Under the pieces are notes generated by a model. The model was given only the letters and a program-made list of their open reading frames with translations, was not told where the DNA came from and searched no databases. Below, in pieces: positions 31,501 to 41,502 of a DNA stretch of 64,000 nt. Source of the DNA: Pochonia chlamydosporia 170 (taxonomy: Eukaryota; Ascomycota; Sordariomycetes; Hypocreales; Clavicipitaceae). The position numbers and the translations under genes were made by a program. Location of the stretch: NCBI RefSeq assembly GCF_001653235.2, contig NW_019154050.1:645207-709206 (forward strand), given 5' to 3'. The stretch's first letter is position 1. Each line of letters begins with the position of its first letter.

Positions 31501-32413
31501 GTTCGTTGATAATGGCCGAAAATAAACCGTCGACCACCATTGCCAGTTCTTTCGAGGACAAGTCGGATATCCTAGAGGCTCAATAAGAGTATGTTCGCTA
31601 GAGTTTGAGATTTTGGAGTGTAACCATTACCTTGTACTTTATCCCATCTGTTAATAGCCCGCCTTTTCGAGCTCCAGTGTTGGCAAACATAAGGAGAATC
31701 AGGTGGAACTGAAACCTAGTCCTCTCGTGTGTGATCCCCAGGTCTCCCCTGGTATATAGAGCGTCGAGGTGCCGATCCAGGTCAACTGGTTTGTAGTTGT
31801 ACTTTGGCATCACGATGTCCTTAACACCACTGTTCTCCTCGAAAGGCAGGACATTTTTTAACCACTGTGTGATAGTTAGTGAAGGTTAAAAAAAAAAAAA
31901 GGGTAAAATCTGCTGCTTGGTTAAACGCACGTAATTAATTTCCCTGGTATCTTCGTCGTTAAGGAGATTTCCAGTCATACGCATATAGCCGCCCTTGAAC
32001 TCTTTTGCTCTTGCTTTGAGTGTTGGCGCAGTGGGACGTTCACGAAGTCTTCCGACCGACTGATCTTTATAAAATCTCCAGAAATCCTTAAGCTCCTGAA
32101 TAGGAGGTATGGGTGCCCCTTCGCGAAGCAGTACGTCTTTGTACGGTTCGAAGTCGACATTGCGTCCGGACTTGTCCCAGTGCCAACTATGTGCATATTA
32201 GCAGAGTGGAATGTCCTTTGTTGCTCATCGCCCTTACATGGCGTATTTGTGAAGCACCTGATCTTGCTTCTCCTTAACTTTGTCATCATATTTGTTCAAG
32301 TCCCTCTGCTTATCGTTCTCAAGATGTTCGTCAGCCTTCCAGCCGCGGGATTTGGCGCGGTCTGCAACTGCCGCAGGATCAGTTAGTCGGAATCGTTGCT
32401 TCGATGAGGACAT
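28589..32413 (-). CDS. DUF3435 tyrosine recombinase, Starship captain-like, with chromodomain
   Basis: Seven exons (32413-32238, 32186-31931, 31864-31631, 31571-31468, 31417-31089, 31036-30371, 30291-28589) give 1155 aa with every phase matching. Starship captains are tyrosine recombinases that cut and integrate giant fungal mobile elements. The catalytic set is visible: R210 in NTGARKGGLL, H355 and R358 in MHMIRREIG, and Y390 in VFGQSYVAF. Family landmarks include VKNNKDPENN, FGATGREHKVLRYN, LAIADNAL and LDERYTEVERSQHLTQ. After about residue 595 come C2H2-like fingers (KFCYFCMAFYTREDW, HCCSITYRHTLLRPAFCPLC). After an acidic linker, residues about 1037-1140 look like a chromodomain (WGKVFLEWDDGTTGWEPKGN) followed by a second chromo-like piece (FLVHWHGRPDSEDRWVDE). 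No stop or frameshift was seen, so it may be active. Confidence 0.9.
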
Positions 32414-32711
32414 GGTCACAGGAGAACCGGACGGTAACTGACAATGGATGAAAGAGGATGGTAGCAAAACGCGAGGCTACGGAGGGAAAGGGGCTTCCAT
32501 TTAAACTGCTACATCCTTCCTTCTCCGTAGCCTGTACATTGTCGGGGTCACGTCGATATTTCGAAAAACTGAATTGTGAATGTTGGTTGCAGGATGTTGC
32601 GTCGCGCGGTGGTCGCGCGACCTTTTTGAGGGCGGCTCACCCAGGCATCCATGCATGGCTCACCCGGTCTCGACCGTCTCGCCTGAGCCGGATCCGCATT
32701 TTCCTCGGAGT
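32414..32711. other. captain 5' flank with inverted repeats; possible Starship edge
   Basis: Between the recombinase ATG and the end of recognisable hAT coding homology (about 32712) lie about 300 bp. They contain an inverted repeat, AGGCTACGGAG (about 32473-32483) with CTCCGTAGCCT (about 32523-32533). There is also a GC-rich hairpin GTCGCGCG..CGCGCGAC (about 32600-32620) and a direct repeat GGCTCACCC (about 32634 and 32657). Starships have their captain a short distance from the 5' end, so the element boundary may lie here. I could not identify a target-site repeat. Confidence 0.4.
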
Positions 32712-33603
32712 CTACGGGGACCCCCAGAGCGACCTTGTGGGGCTTGCTATTCTCGTCCCTGAAGAAGCACACGATACCGTATAACGAGTGTCGATTCCGC
32801 GCCCTCCATCCGTCAAAGCTGACGTGTATTAAGCCGGGGCTCTTTCGCAGGGCTTCAATGACGCGCGCCTTGTGCTTTTTAAATTCGGAGTTGATGAGCG
32901 CGCGAACTGTGGTATCAGAGATGTTGGCGTTCGTGATCTTGACTGCAGGGTTAAGGTATTCGAAGATATCCCGGAGTCTCTCATGTTCAACAACACTAAA
33001 GGGCTGATTCGTGTCGACTATCCACTCGATCAGGAGACGTTGAAAGTGATTTCGATTAAATCCGCGTATCATAGAGTTGGCAATCGCCTGTTCTCGAGGT
33101 CTTAAAGGGTCGAGCTTCCATATATCCACAATCGATCTTGGCCTCTTGCTCCCTGGCTTCTCCTCGGCTTTCTTTTGCAAGCCGGACTTTGTCTTGTTAT
33201 CTGGTGCAGATATTCCGTGATCCTTGTATAAGTGATTCAGCGCATTCTGAAGGCCAATAGCAACGAAATTCTTAGGTCTGGGGTCGTTCTTCTGAATACA
33301 CGGCTTGCAGACCCATCTGCGCTCGTCGTCATGTTGTATGTCGTATCCATATTCCCAAGCCCATGAGTAGTTGTCTTTGCTTCTTTCTGACCATACCCAA
33401 CCCGGAAAATGTCCCCAAAGACGCGTATCGTACTTATCAGGAGTGGGCAATGTCGTCGGCGGCGGGGAGAACGGCGTCAATGAGCTCTCGGCAGAAGAAG
33501 CAGGCGTGGAAGGCACTGGGAGTTCGAAGTCAATTGGGACATCATCGATAGAAATTGGGGACGATTCTAGGAATTCCGAAGCGCTCATGGTCATAGTAAA
33601 CAT
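32548..33603 (-). pseudogene. hAT transposase, N-terminal fragment
   Basis: The frame from ATG 33603 encodes a Ser/Pro-rich start and then a BED-like zinc finger (RWVCKPCIQKNDPRP with the NHLYKDHGI histidines). The hAT N-terminal domain follows, including LIEWIVDTNQPFSVVEH, FEYLNPAVKI and VSFDGWRARNRHSLYGIVCF. Homology stops after KPHKVALGVP (about 32712); the last 50 codons are unrelated. The DDE core and dimerisation region (another 400 or so residues) are missing. It sits directly upstream of the DUF3435 gene, so insertion of the large element could have truncated it. Confidence 0.8.
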
Positions 33604-34557
33604 AAAGACATAATGTGAAAGTGTCACGGACTAACTCGTTGCCGTGCACCTGGGTTGATGGCAATGCTGATAACGCCACCAAATGAGGGTCTCACAACCA
33701 GCCCCTGAGCATTGACTGCCCAGTTAACCACCATAGTAGAGAGTCCACCCCTCGAGAACGTCTGCTCTCTCTTTTTTGTTAGCTGAATGAGCCGCGTGTC
33801 CCCTTACGGAACTTACTGGGGCCGACCGGCGACCCCTTACAGAAAAGAAGCGATGATACTTGTTGTAGATGGCCAGAAATAGGTGTTATGTGATGATCAA
33901 GCAGGTGCTAGCTAGCAGGAAGATATTTCAATAAACTAGGCATCAGCCATCGTTCCGCTACACGGCATTCAAAACATGGCAATACGGTTCCAAGATGGGT
34001 AAAAAGATGCCGAAGTCAATCAACCAAGGATCAACAGACGCACGACGCAGTAGCGGAGGCTCTACCTTAAGGCACTTTGGTTAGAATACAAATTACGGAT
34101 GTAGAATAGGGGGAGGAAGCTGACTTGTCGTCTCGCCCGCAGCCGAACCTACCCTGAAGCTAAGTTCGAGATCAAATGTGCAGCCCTTTAACCATCAACA
34201 GTTACACTGAAATCAACTAAATCCACGTACACGAGAGGCCCAAATTTAGTTTAATTGATTAGTCAGGATTGTCCTGATTTAGTTGATTTAGTTGAGTGTA
34301 ATACACTAAGTTGATCAACCAGTGTAAGTCGTGTAGTTGATTGGGTCTCTGATTATTAGACTCGTTGAGTAGTTCATGTACCCGGTGTGCATTCAATCCT
34401 TGTCCAAATTTTCCATGTTGTTGCGAGGTATGCGGATACATACTTTCGTATACCACCGCATAACTCCATTTCAAAACAAGTTATTAGGAAATTAAAAAGC
34501 ACACGTATGTTTCTGATCCGGGGCTCAACTTGTACATTCTTTGCGAGAAGGTGAGGT
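33604..34557. other. gene-free spacer with small inverted repeat
   Basis: No gene was seen. A small foldback lies at about 34202-34328: TTACACTGAAATCAACTAAA at the left end mirrors GATTTAGTTGATTTAGTTGA (about 34275) and ends near CAGTGTAA (about 34321). It may be a short MITE relic; no target duplication was found. Confidence 0.35.
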
Positions 34558-35095
34558 TCGGTGCGCGGCTCGTTATGTTGCGCGACTCGTTATGCACCCA
34601 CGTTATCGATATATTTTCAATATCAATATCAATAACTACAGGCGTTATCAATCAATATTGATTGCTGACAAGTCTGAGAGGCTCCATGAATCCTTGAAAC
34701 CGAGAGTTCCAGGGAGAATCTATCGGACATTCTACAAGTCATGGTGCCTCACGCTCCTGCTGCCTAAACAGAATATTGAAGCCGTCGGTGTACCGGAGAC
34801 CATGGAAACTCTCGGCCTTACGAAGAACATTCCTGAATGCTACGTATACGACTCTGAATCCCAAAACCTTTCGTGGCAAAAGTCGTACGAAGACGGCGAA
34901 GAGTTGGAATCCAAAAGATCATATCCTGTCATGTACTTCGATGGCACAGAATTCCCTGGTGGAGCCAGTGTCGGCTGGGTCGAAGTAGACAACCTTCGAG
35001 AATACGACATGGCGGGCCCTCGAGGTCTCATCGAACACCACAAACAAGCAGAGTTATATCTGGAACTCTCCAAGCTAGCCCGCTGTAAAGAATGA
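34541..35095 (+). pseudogene. hypothetical protein fragment fused to transposon-end sequence
   Basis: The 184-codon frame begins in sequence matching a pogo element end (see 34558-34603), so the first 40 codons are not original protein. From about residue 48 the composition looks real: SLKPRVPGRIYRTFYKSWCL, IPECYVYDSESQNLSWQK, PVMYFDGTEFPGGASVGW, EYDMAGPRGLIEHH. It ends with a helix and CKE. I do not recognise the family. It is probably the C-terminal part of an accessory gene cut by a transposon. Confidence 0.45.
34558..34603 (-). mobile_element. solo pogo-type terminal repeat relic
   Basis: The sequence ...GGCTCGTTATG...GACTCGTTATGCACCCACGTTAT resembles the right end of the pogo element at 44091-46050 (GCTCGTTATGCACCCACGTTAT), including two copies of the CTCGTTATG subrepeat. 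No matching second end is nearby. It appears to be the remaining terminus of a related, mostly deleted element. Confidence 0.55.
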
Positions 35096-35279
35096 TAAAA
35101 CACGAGAAACCGTAGCGAAACAACAGGACAGATTGTAAAAGCAGAAACTGGATGATAAAGACACATGGGCTTTAATGAGACACAGGCTAGCTCCAGAATG
35201 TACACAGCCTTTAGGTTTATAGTTGCCCTTTTTGGAGATTCTCCACCGGGCGTAATAAAATTGTATAGTATTGTATATC

Positions 35280-38145
35280 CAGTGTGTCCAATAGTATTTG
35301 CGATATGGCAATACGTATTACCATATATTGATATTACCATATGATATGATATGGTGACCGTATGATATCCCATAATCTCATATGGTGGCCGTATGATATC
35401 GGCATCCGGGATATGACCATATATTGCCGTATTGATACTGGAACATAGTGATTTCCATGACTCAACGAGCACAACAGAGGTCAAATATCTGCCTCTTCAA
35501 GGCACTATAGGTTAGCCCGAAGACTTTTTTTCAGCTTGCGCTTTAAGGTTCCTTCCCAAGCAGCCCATGCAGGGAACCTGTGGCAAGCGAGATTGGCTTG
35601 ATTCTCAGGGGCTCATTCAAACTCCCCTCCCCTTTTCTTATTTCTGCATCCGTTCGTATTCGCTTAGTCTGTTGTCAATATGCTCACTAAGACCATTACA
35701 ATGTATCAACATAATGTCGTCACAACCTTCTGATATGCTCTCGCGGCTTGGGAGCGAGCCATTAGACAACCTTGATTCACCATGTCATGATCCTACACTG
35801 TCCTCTCCTTCCATAACCGCCTCGGCCGCTACGAAAAGGCGCTACTCCAAAGTGTGGCACTATACACCCGTCGGCCGCAACGAGGTTACTCTCAATGCGA
35901 AGGGGAAGTCAATATGGCGCTGCAAGTACTGCGCAAAGGAGTATCTCGAGTCTGGTGGAACAACTGTTATTTCAACTCATTTAAAGGATCGGCATAATAT
36001 CGATATATCTTCTACCCAAGAAACCCGAACTGCATTGATGCAAGCCACAATCGTCGACGCCTTCGAAAAGGCCCATCAAACCACCGACTATAAACGCCGC
36101 TGTCTATCCACGATTGCAACTCACGATGTAGACCCCGCCGTCCTCGAACAACTATACGTACGGTGGATCACGACCTGCAGCGTCTCTTTTCGTATGGCAA
36201 AGCAAGCAGAATTCAGGGCCTTACTTTGCTTCCTGAATCCAGCGATCGACAACTGGCTGCCAAACTCTCCTTCAACTATACGCAGTTGGACCTTGCGGAT
36301 ATATGAGACCCAGAAACTTCGAGTCAAACGCGAGATCCAGTCAGCTCTCTCGAAAGTACACTTCACAGTTGATCTCTGGACTTCGCCTAATGCCCTTGCG
36401 ATTCTTGGCATTGTTGCACACTATACATCCGAATCCGGCCAGTTAGAATACTCCGTTCTGGCTTTAAGAGAACTCGACGGCAAGCACTCGGGCCCAAATA
36501 TGGCAGACTGTGTTATGGAAATTATCAACGACTATGGAATTGCCTCCAAAGTGGGCTATTTCATGATGGACAATGCAGACAACAACGGTACAATGATGAA
36601 GGCTCTTTCTACGCGTACGTACGTCATATGGCCAGCTCACGCATTGTACAGCGGGGGTTTACAGACCACAATGCATTCACAGCCCGTGACCCATGCTAAG
36701 TGGCCCGTGAATAGTACTTTTCGACCAGTATCAGATTGTCTACAATGCGGAACACCACCGCCTGCGCTGCAACGGCCATATCATAAACCTAGCCGCTCAG
36801 TCCTTTCTCTTTCAGACCAACGATGAATCTCTTGCAGATGAGAATAATACGAGCGCCTTGACAACGCCCACGGAACTCGAGATGGAGCAATGGCGACGCA
36901 AGGGGCCTCTTGGGAAACTACATAATATCGTGGCATATATCCAGCGGAGCCCACAACGCTTGGCCAATTTCAGAGAGCTCAGTGGCGGCCGCAACCTCGT
37001 ACGGGACAACTCTACTAGCTGGAACTCTTGGTATGCGATGATCCGTACTGCAACGAAGCTCAAGACTGCGATCAACCTCTTTTGCCACCAGTATCAAGAG
37101 AACAGCGACGACCCGTTGTCGGAAAAGGACTGGCAAGAATTGCAAAAGCTCCAGGACTTCCTGTTGTTCTTCTATGATGCCACAACAGGGACAGAAGGTC
37201 GCAATGCAACCATTGACAGAGTATTGCCGACAATGGACTTCCTCCTTGAGCAGTTCGAGACTGCAAAGGAAAAATATGCGAATGACCCGTTCATGAGTCC
37301 TTGTTGCAACTCTGGCTGGGCCAAGCTGGATAAGTATTACAGCTTGACGGACAGATCGCCGGTCTATATTGCAGCACTAGTATTATCTCCACAGTGGAAG
37401 TGGGACTATATTGACAACAATTGGCCTTCAGACTGGCGGGAACCTTGTCGGAAACAAATGTTGGATTTCTGGACCAAAGAATATAAATCCACTGCAGTCA
37501 CAGTCCCTACTCAGACGTCAGAAGCCGGTAATGAGGTCAAGAACTCCTTTCACAAGTGGGCGCAGCAGAGGAAAGGGAGCAGCCTCGGTCAGGACGAGTA
37601 TACAAAGTATCTTCTTGCTCCAATAGTACCAGAAATGACGGATCCTCGATCCTGGTGGCTTGAGCCTACTCAAAGGAAGTCTTACCCAGCTCTGTCTATC
37701 ATGGCTTTAGATGTATTGTCCATTCCGGCAATGTCGGCGGAGCCAGAACGCCTGTTTTCGGGTACAAAGATCACTATTACAGACCGTAGGAATCGCATGG
37801 GCATTGAAAGTATTGAGGCTACGGAATGCCTCAAATCATGGCTTGGCAAAGGCAGCAGGGTGGCCTTTGCCGACGACCTGGATGCAGGCGGAGAGATTCC
37901 ACTATAATTTCCATAGCTTATGAGACTTTGATTGGGTTGTGTCTGCCCGGCTGCTGTTGCGTATCTGCGATCAATTCGCAGACTTAGGACTATCACGTGA
38001 ATAATATGGCCGTGTATATTATCATATATTGTGATCATATCATATCAGCCTCATATGATATGGTGAGGGCCATGGCCATATCATATATGATATGACCTTC
38101 GAAAATCTAATCATATATGGTAATATAACACTATTGGACACACTG
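35280..38145 (+). mobile_element. complete 2866-bp hAT transposon
   Basis: Terminal inverted repeats CAGTGTGTCCAATAGT (35280 inward) and its complement ending at 38145 are perfect over 16 bp. The flanks carry an exact 8-bp target duplication, TGTATATC (35272-35279 and 38146-38153). Both subterminal zones are dense in CATATG/CCATAT-type motifs (35300-35420, 37990-38110), probable transposase-binding sites. The transposase gene fills the interior. Perfect TIRs, a perfect TSD and an open gene suggest recent, possibly autonomous, insertion. Confidence 0.95.
35714..37907 (+). CDS. hAT-family transposase, two exons
   Basis: Exons 35714-36614 and 36715-37907 give 697 aa; the 100-nt intron has a GTACGT donor. 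The protein starts MSSQPSDMLS. A BED zinc finger is at about residues 55-105 (IWRCKYCAKEYLESGG, HLKDRHNID). The RNase-H-like core holds VHFTVDLWTSPN, YFMMDNADNNGTMMKAL and HRLRCNGHIINLAAQSF. Towards the C-terminus is the hAT dimerisation block (YPALSIMALDVLSIPAMSAE, PERLFSGTKI). This enzyme cuts and pastes hAT elements and makes 8-bp target duplications, as seen around this copy. No stop or frameshift is present. The first exon could start upstream of 35714, but this ATG precedes the conserved region best. Confidence 0.92.
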
Positions 38146-38283
38146 TGTATATCTGGAACATATGAAATCAAGCCACTTGGATCAGAATTCCCCTTTGCGA
38201 CAACGGGATTTGCAGTTGTCGCCCGACATTGGTGAGTTCCTTAAATCCATTACAAATGGAACAATCTAATCCGATTCAGTGGA
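37866..38283 (+). repeat. 418-bp exact duplication, copy 1
   Basis: The last 42 bp of the hAT coding region, its 3' terminus and 138 bp of flank are repeated without visible difference at 40379-40796. Copy 1 ends exactly at the N gap; copy 2 begins exactly at the outer end of the MITE at 39817-40378. Confidence 0.95.
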
Positions 38284-38383
38284 NNNNNNNNNNNNNNNNN
38301 NNNNNNNNNNNNNNNNNNNNNNNNNNNNNNNNNNNNNNNNNNNNNNNNNNNNNNNNNNNNNNNNNNNNNNNNNNNNNNNNNNN
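38284..38383. other. assembly gap (100 N)
   Basis: One hundred Ns form a standard-size scaffold gap, so the true distance is unknown. The left side ends inside a sequence duplicated 2.5 kb downstream, which is a likely reason the assembly broke here. Confidence 0.95.
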
Positions 38384-38816
38384 GCTTGCTCGCGTGCGAG
38401 GTCTAGAGCAGACCGAAAGAGGGCTTTGGGTGTTATGTAAGTATTGGCTTCCTCCAATTGGACTTGCTGGCGCATACGCTCTCTGTCCAGCTTATCTGGA
38501 CAGGGAATCGTTGTTGTGCAGCAGCGCCGAGTACCCTTGCCGCGGAAGCAGTCGTCCAAGAATATTTGGGATTGTCTCAAATCTAAATAAGGCTCATCGA
38601 CACCGCGGTTGCCATGAGGCTTGGGAAGGCTGCTGAAGAAGTTATCTGGCCATGTCGCAAAAATATTATACAAGGCATTATCGTCTCCAGCGCCGTAGTG
38701 AAGTTCGGGGTCGAATGGTGTGGGCTCCCACCTTTGGCCCTCAGGGACCGACTGGGCAGCTGTGCTGTCGTTTCGCCCAGCACAGGTGAATGAAGCTATG
38801 ATCTCCTGAGAGCTCA
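38384..38816 (-). CDS. hypothetical protein, C-terminus lost in the gap
   Basis: The frame from ATG 38816 (MSSQEIIASFTCAGRN) runs 144 codons into the gap. It contains EPTPFDPELHYGAGDDNALY, FFSSLPKPHGNRG, YLDLRQSQIFLDDCF and KLDRERMRQQVQLEEA. The Cys-rich middle (RRCCTTTIPC) and helical end look protein-like. I do not recognise the family. The same frame is open upstream into the hAT remnant, but that is probably coincidental. Confidence 0.45.
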
Positions 38817-38869
38817 TTGTAACATGCACGATATATTGTTTGATAAAATGAAAGGGTTTGTGGTATTTT

Positions 38870-39228
38870 GGTCTAATTACATTGGAATATTCCGGCAGCA
38901 ATGCGGTACTGCTTGCCACTTGCTGGAATGGCGTCGACTGCCAAATTAGGAATACCAGCCACACGGCCCCCGTACGACGGCCCCCGTAGCAAAGTGGTTC
39001 GGCCCGCATAGTCATTGCCTTCTTAATCCAGCTCTTTCTACCTTTAGAGCCTTTTCGAGATAATAACTCCTCCAAGACATATCGTTTGTTCCTCCATACG
39101 GCCAGCGGCAGGTCTGCAATCGTGGCATGACCAGGTATGGTCGCTAGGGACCCCGATTCAAATTGGCTAGATAAGTTCTTCGGCCGTTTGAAGAGTGAAA
39201 AGGCAGAGGGTGCTGGTGGGGTAGTCAT
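38870..39228 (-). pseudogene. hAT transposase N-terminal remnant
   Basis: From ATG 39228 the frame encodes MTTPPAPSAFSLFKRPKN and then the hAT/BED pattern ERLLSRKGSKGRKSWIKK-like (actual KGSKGRKSWIKKAM), continuing CYGGRRTGAVWLVF and STPFQQVASSTALL. The BED cysteines after VW are lost (VWLVFLIW instead of a WxCxxC type), and the coding sequence ends before the core domain. It is a decayed fragment of a hAT family different from the complete element at 35280. Confidence 0.6.
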
Positions 39229-39258
39229 AGTAACCTGCTGGTATCTGTCATCGGTCAA

Positions 39259-39816
39259 CCGTAAAGTGGGTTCTAAAGGGACGTAAATGATCGCCTGTCG
39301 AAGGAAGACGCGTTTACCTAGAAACGCGACGCGAACTGGGGATATATGTTAAAACAATACGCAAAACATACCGTGAAATCGTTAGCTCTTATAGGTATTC
39401 TGCTAACAGAAGCTCAGGTCTCTAGGGTAGCGACCAACGCCGCTATGCATGCCGTGTAAGAGTGCCATGACCACGACAAGGCCATATCAAATATATCAAA
39501 CGCAAAGCAAATCGAGGATTTTGGATTTATTTGATTTGATACAAAATTTAGAACTATTTGTTTGATTTGTTTGGTAGTTTGTTTGATGTGATTTGATTTG
39601 AGAGCAGCGCTGGCTGAGCCACCTCGGCACCAGCCGTCTTACCGTTGTTAGTTATGGTGCAGCTAGCTGTCGCAACTTCATCCCATAGATCACCGCGGCC
39701 ACCGGGAAGAATGGGTCTAGACGCAGCTCCAGGGGTGGCACTGGATGAGATCTGCAGGTTGGCGTAGGAGAAGTTCGTGTACGCTGCTCTCGGTTAGAAC
39801 TCGGAGTGCTAGGGTT
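39259..39816. other. gene-free spacer with TTTGAT-rich tract
   Basis: No gene was seen. A low-complexity TTTGATTTGA/TTTGTTTGAT tract runs about 39485-39603. Confidence 0.4.
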
Positions 39817-40378
39817 CAGTGATGGATAGAAACATAGACGTTTCAGATACAGTTTCATATGATATGAAACTGTGCTCTGTATCGTTTCACTGAAACGCCT
39901 TGCGGTTTCAGTTTCAGAGTTTCAGTAAGTTTCAGCATATAGTATAAATATCGCCATAACTCCCAATGTAAATGTCACTATTCAATTCTCTGGTTTAATA
40001 TCTCCATATCTGGCTTTGAAATGCCACCACACTTGTTTAAAGCGCTCTTTTTATGCTGAACTTAACTCAGACTCGGAACTTTTGAAATGTCAGCCCCACT
40101 TTGTAAATCCGACGATGCGAAACCTGACCTCGACAAACCGCGCAAGAAGGGCATCACGGATGAGTTTTGTCACGCCGATTGTCATTCAAGTTCAGTAACT
40201 AGATAATTGGTCAAGATATCCAGTTTACAGCGTTTTCATACGTTGCTTCTCGGCCAGATGAAGGATAAGTATGAAACATATGAAACATATGAAACGAAAC
40301 CGGAACAGACTTCCGTTTCAGTGATTGAAACTGACACTGAGCTCTGTTTCAGTTTCAATACGTTTCTATCCATCACTG
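39817..40378. mobile_element. 562-bp MITE with GTTTCAG subterminal motifs
   Basis: Terminal inverted repeats CAGTGATGGATAGAAAC (39817) and its complement ending at 40378 match over 17 bp. Many GTTTCAG/CTGAAAC motifs in both orientations crowd both ends. There is no coding capacity. The CAGTG start fits hAT-type nonautonomous elements, but the 8-bp flanks differ (CTAGGGTT versus TTTGCCGA). The right flank is the 418-bp hAT duplication, which points to rearrangement after insertion. Confidence 0.85.
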
Positions 40379-40796
40379 TTTGCCGACGACCTGGATGCAG
40401 GCGGAGAGATTCCACTATAATTTCCATAGCTTATGAGACTTTGATTGGGTTGTGTCTGCCCGGCTGCTGTTGCGTATCTGCGATCAATTCGCAGACTTAG
40501 GACTATCACGTGAATAATATGGCCGTGTATATTATCATATATTGTGATCATATCATATCAGCCTCATATGATATGGTGAGGGCCATGGCCATATCATATA
40601 TGATATGACCTTCGAAAATCTAATCATATATGGTAATATAACACTATTGGACACACTGTGTATATCTGGAACATATGAAATCAAGCCACTTGGATCAGAA
40701 TTCCCCTTTGCGACAACGGGATTTGCAGTTGTCGCCCGACATTGGTGAGTTCCTTAAATCCATTACAAATGGAACAATCTAATCCGATTCAGTGGA
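40379..40796 (+). repeat. 418-bp exact duplication, copy 2 (hAT 3' end plus flank)
   Basis: This copy is identical by eye to 37866-38283. It contains the hAT 3' subterminal region, the terminus CTATTGGACACACTG and the following TGTATATCTGG flank. It begins at the MITE end, so the rest of this hAT copy is absent. Confidence 0.95.
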
Positions 40797-41502
40797 CCAG
40801 GCAAGTAGCGCCATTCTGGCCTGTTTCTACAGTGTCTTCGAACACCCCGTCGCCGCAGCTGGGATAGGGGCAGATTGTGAGAGCTTCATTGGTGGTGTTA
40901 TTGGTATGCCGAGTGCACCCTCAACGGCCCGGCCCGTTGCAACATAAGCTTGAGCTGTGCTGGGAACTCCATCTATTTTCTCCTACATTGATTCATTCTT
41001 TTCTTGCTTAACTTTACGATGCTCACTCAGTCTGACAGATCGTGAGACCAAAGAGGCTTGGTCTAGTCTGGTCTGACCGCCTAGACCCGACCAGACGAGA
41101 CCATTCCGACCACTGCCTGGAGGAGTATAAGCAGCTTGCCTCTGGGATACCTGACCCGGAGCACTTCAGAATTAACATCAACTTGGGATGGGAGAAGCTA
41201 AATAAATATTACTGCGCGTTGGACAAGACACCCATCTATTATACACAGTGACGGTGAGCCACGGCCTTATTCATGGCACAAAATGGAACAAACGAGGAGA
41301 TCAAGGGTATGAAGTGGGCGAAGGACACTGAGTCCTTTACCAGTTCAACGCTATCAGCGCTACCATTATTCATGCATTATTCGGCCTCAAGTACTGTATC
41401 TCACAAATTGGTCCTTTTGGGGCTGTCAGAAACGGCAACGCCTTCCAACCCCCGATGCCATATGTGCCGTTATACCAAATTACAAATTGCGCATACCATC
41501 CA
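40797..41502. other. spacer with a decayed hAT segment
   Basis: Around 41110-41251 a plus-strand frame reads INLGWEKLNKYYCALDKTPI. This resembles the hAT segment SGWAKLDKYYSLTDRSPVYI of the complete element and is followed by a stop. The rest shows no recognisable feature. Confidence 0.5.

Noticed and set aside
38266..39258. Single 330-codon minus-strand frame across the N gap
   Set aside because: It spans Ns, and its two halves look like unrelated pieces (hAT BED remnant and an unknown protein), so it was split into two entries.
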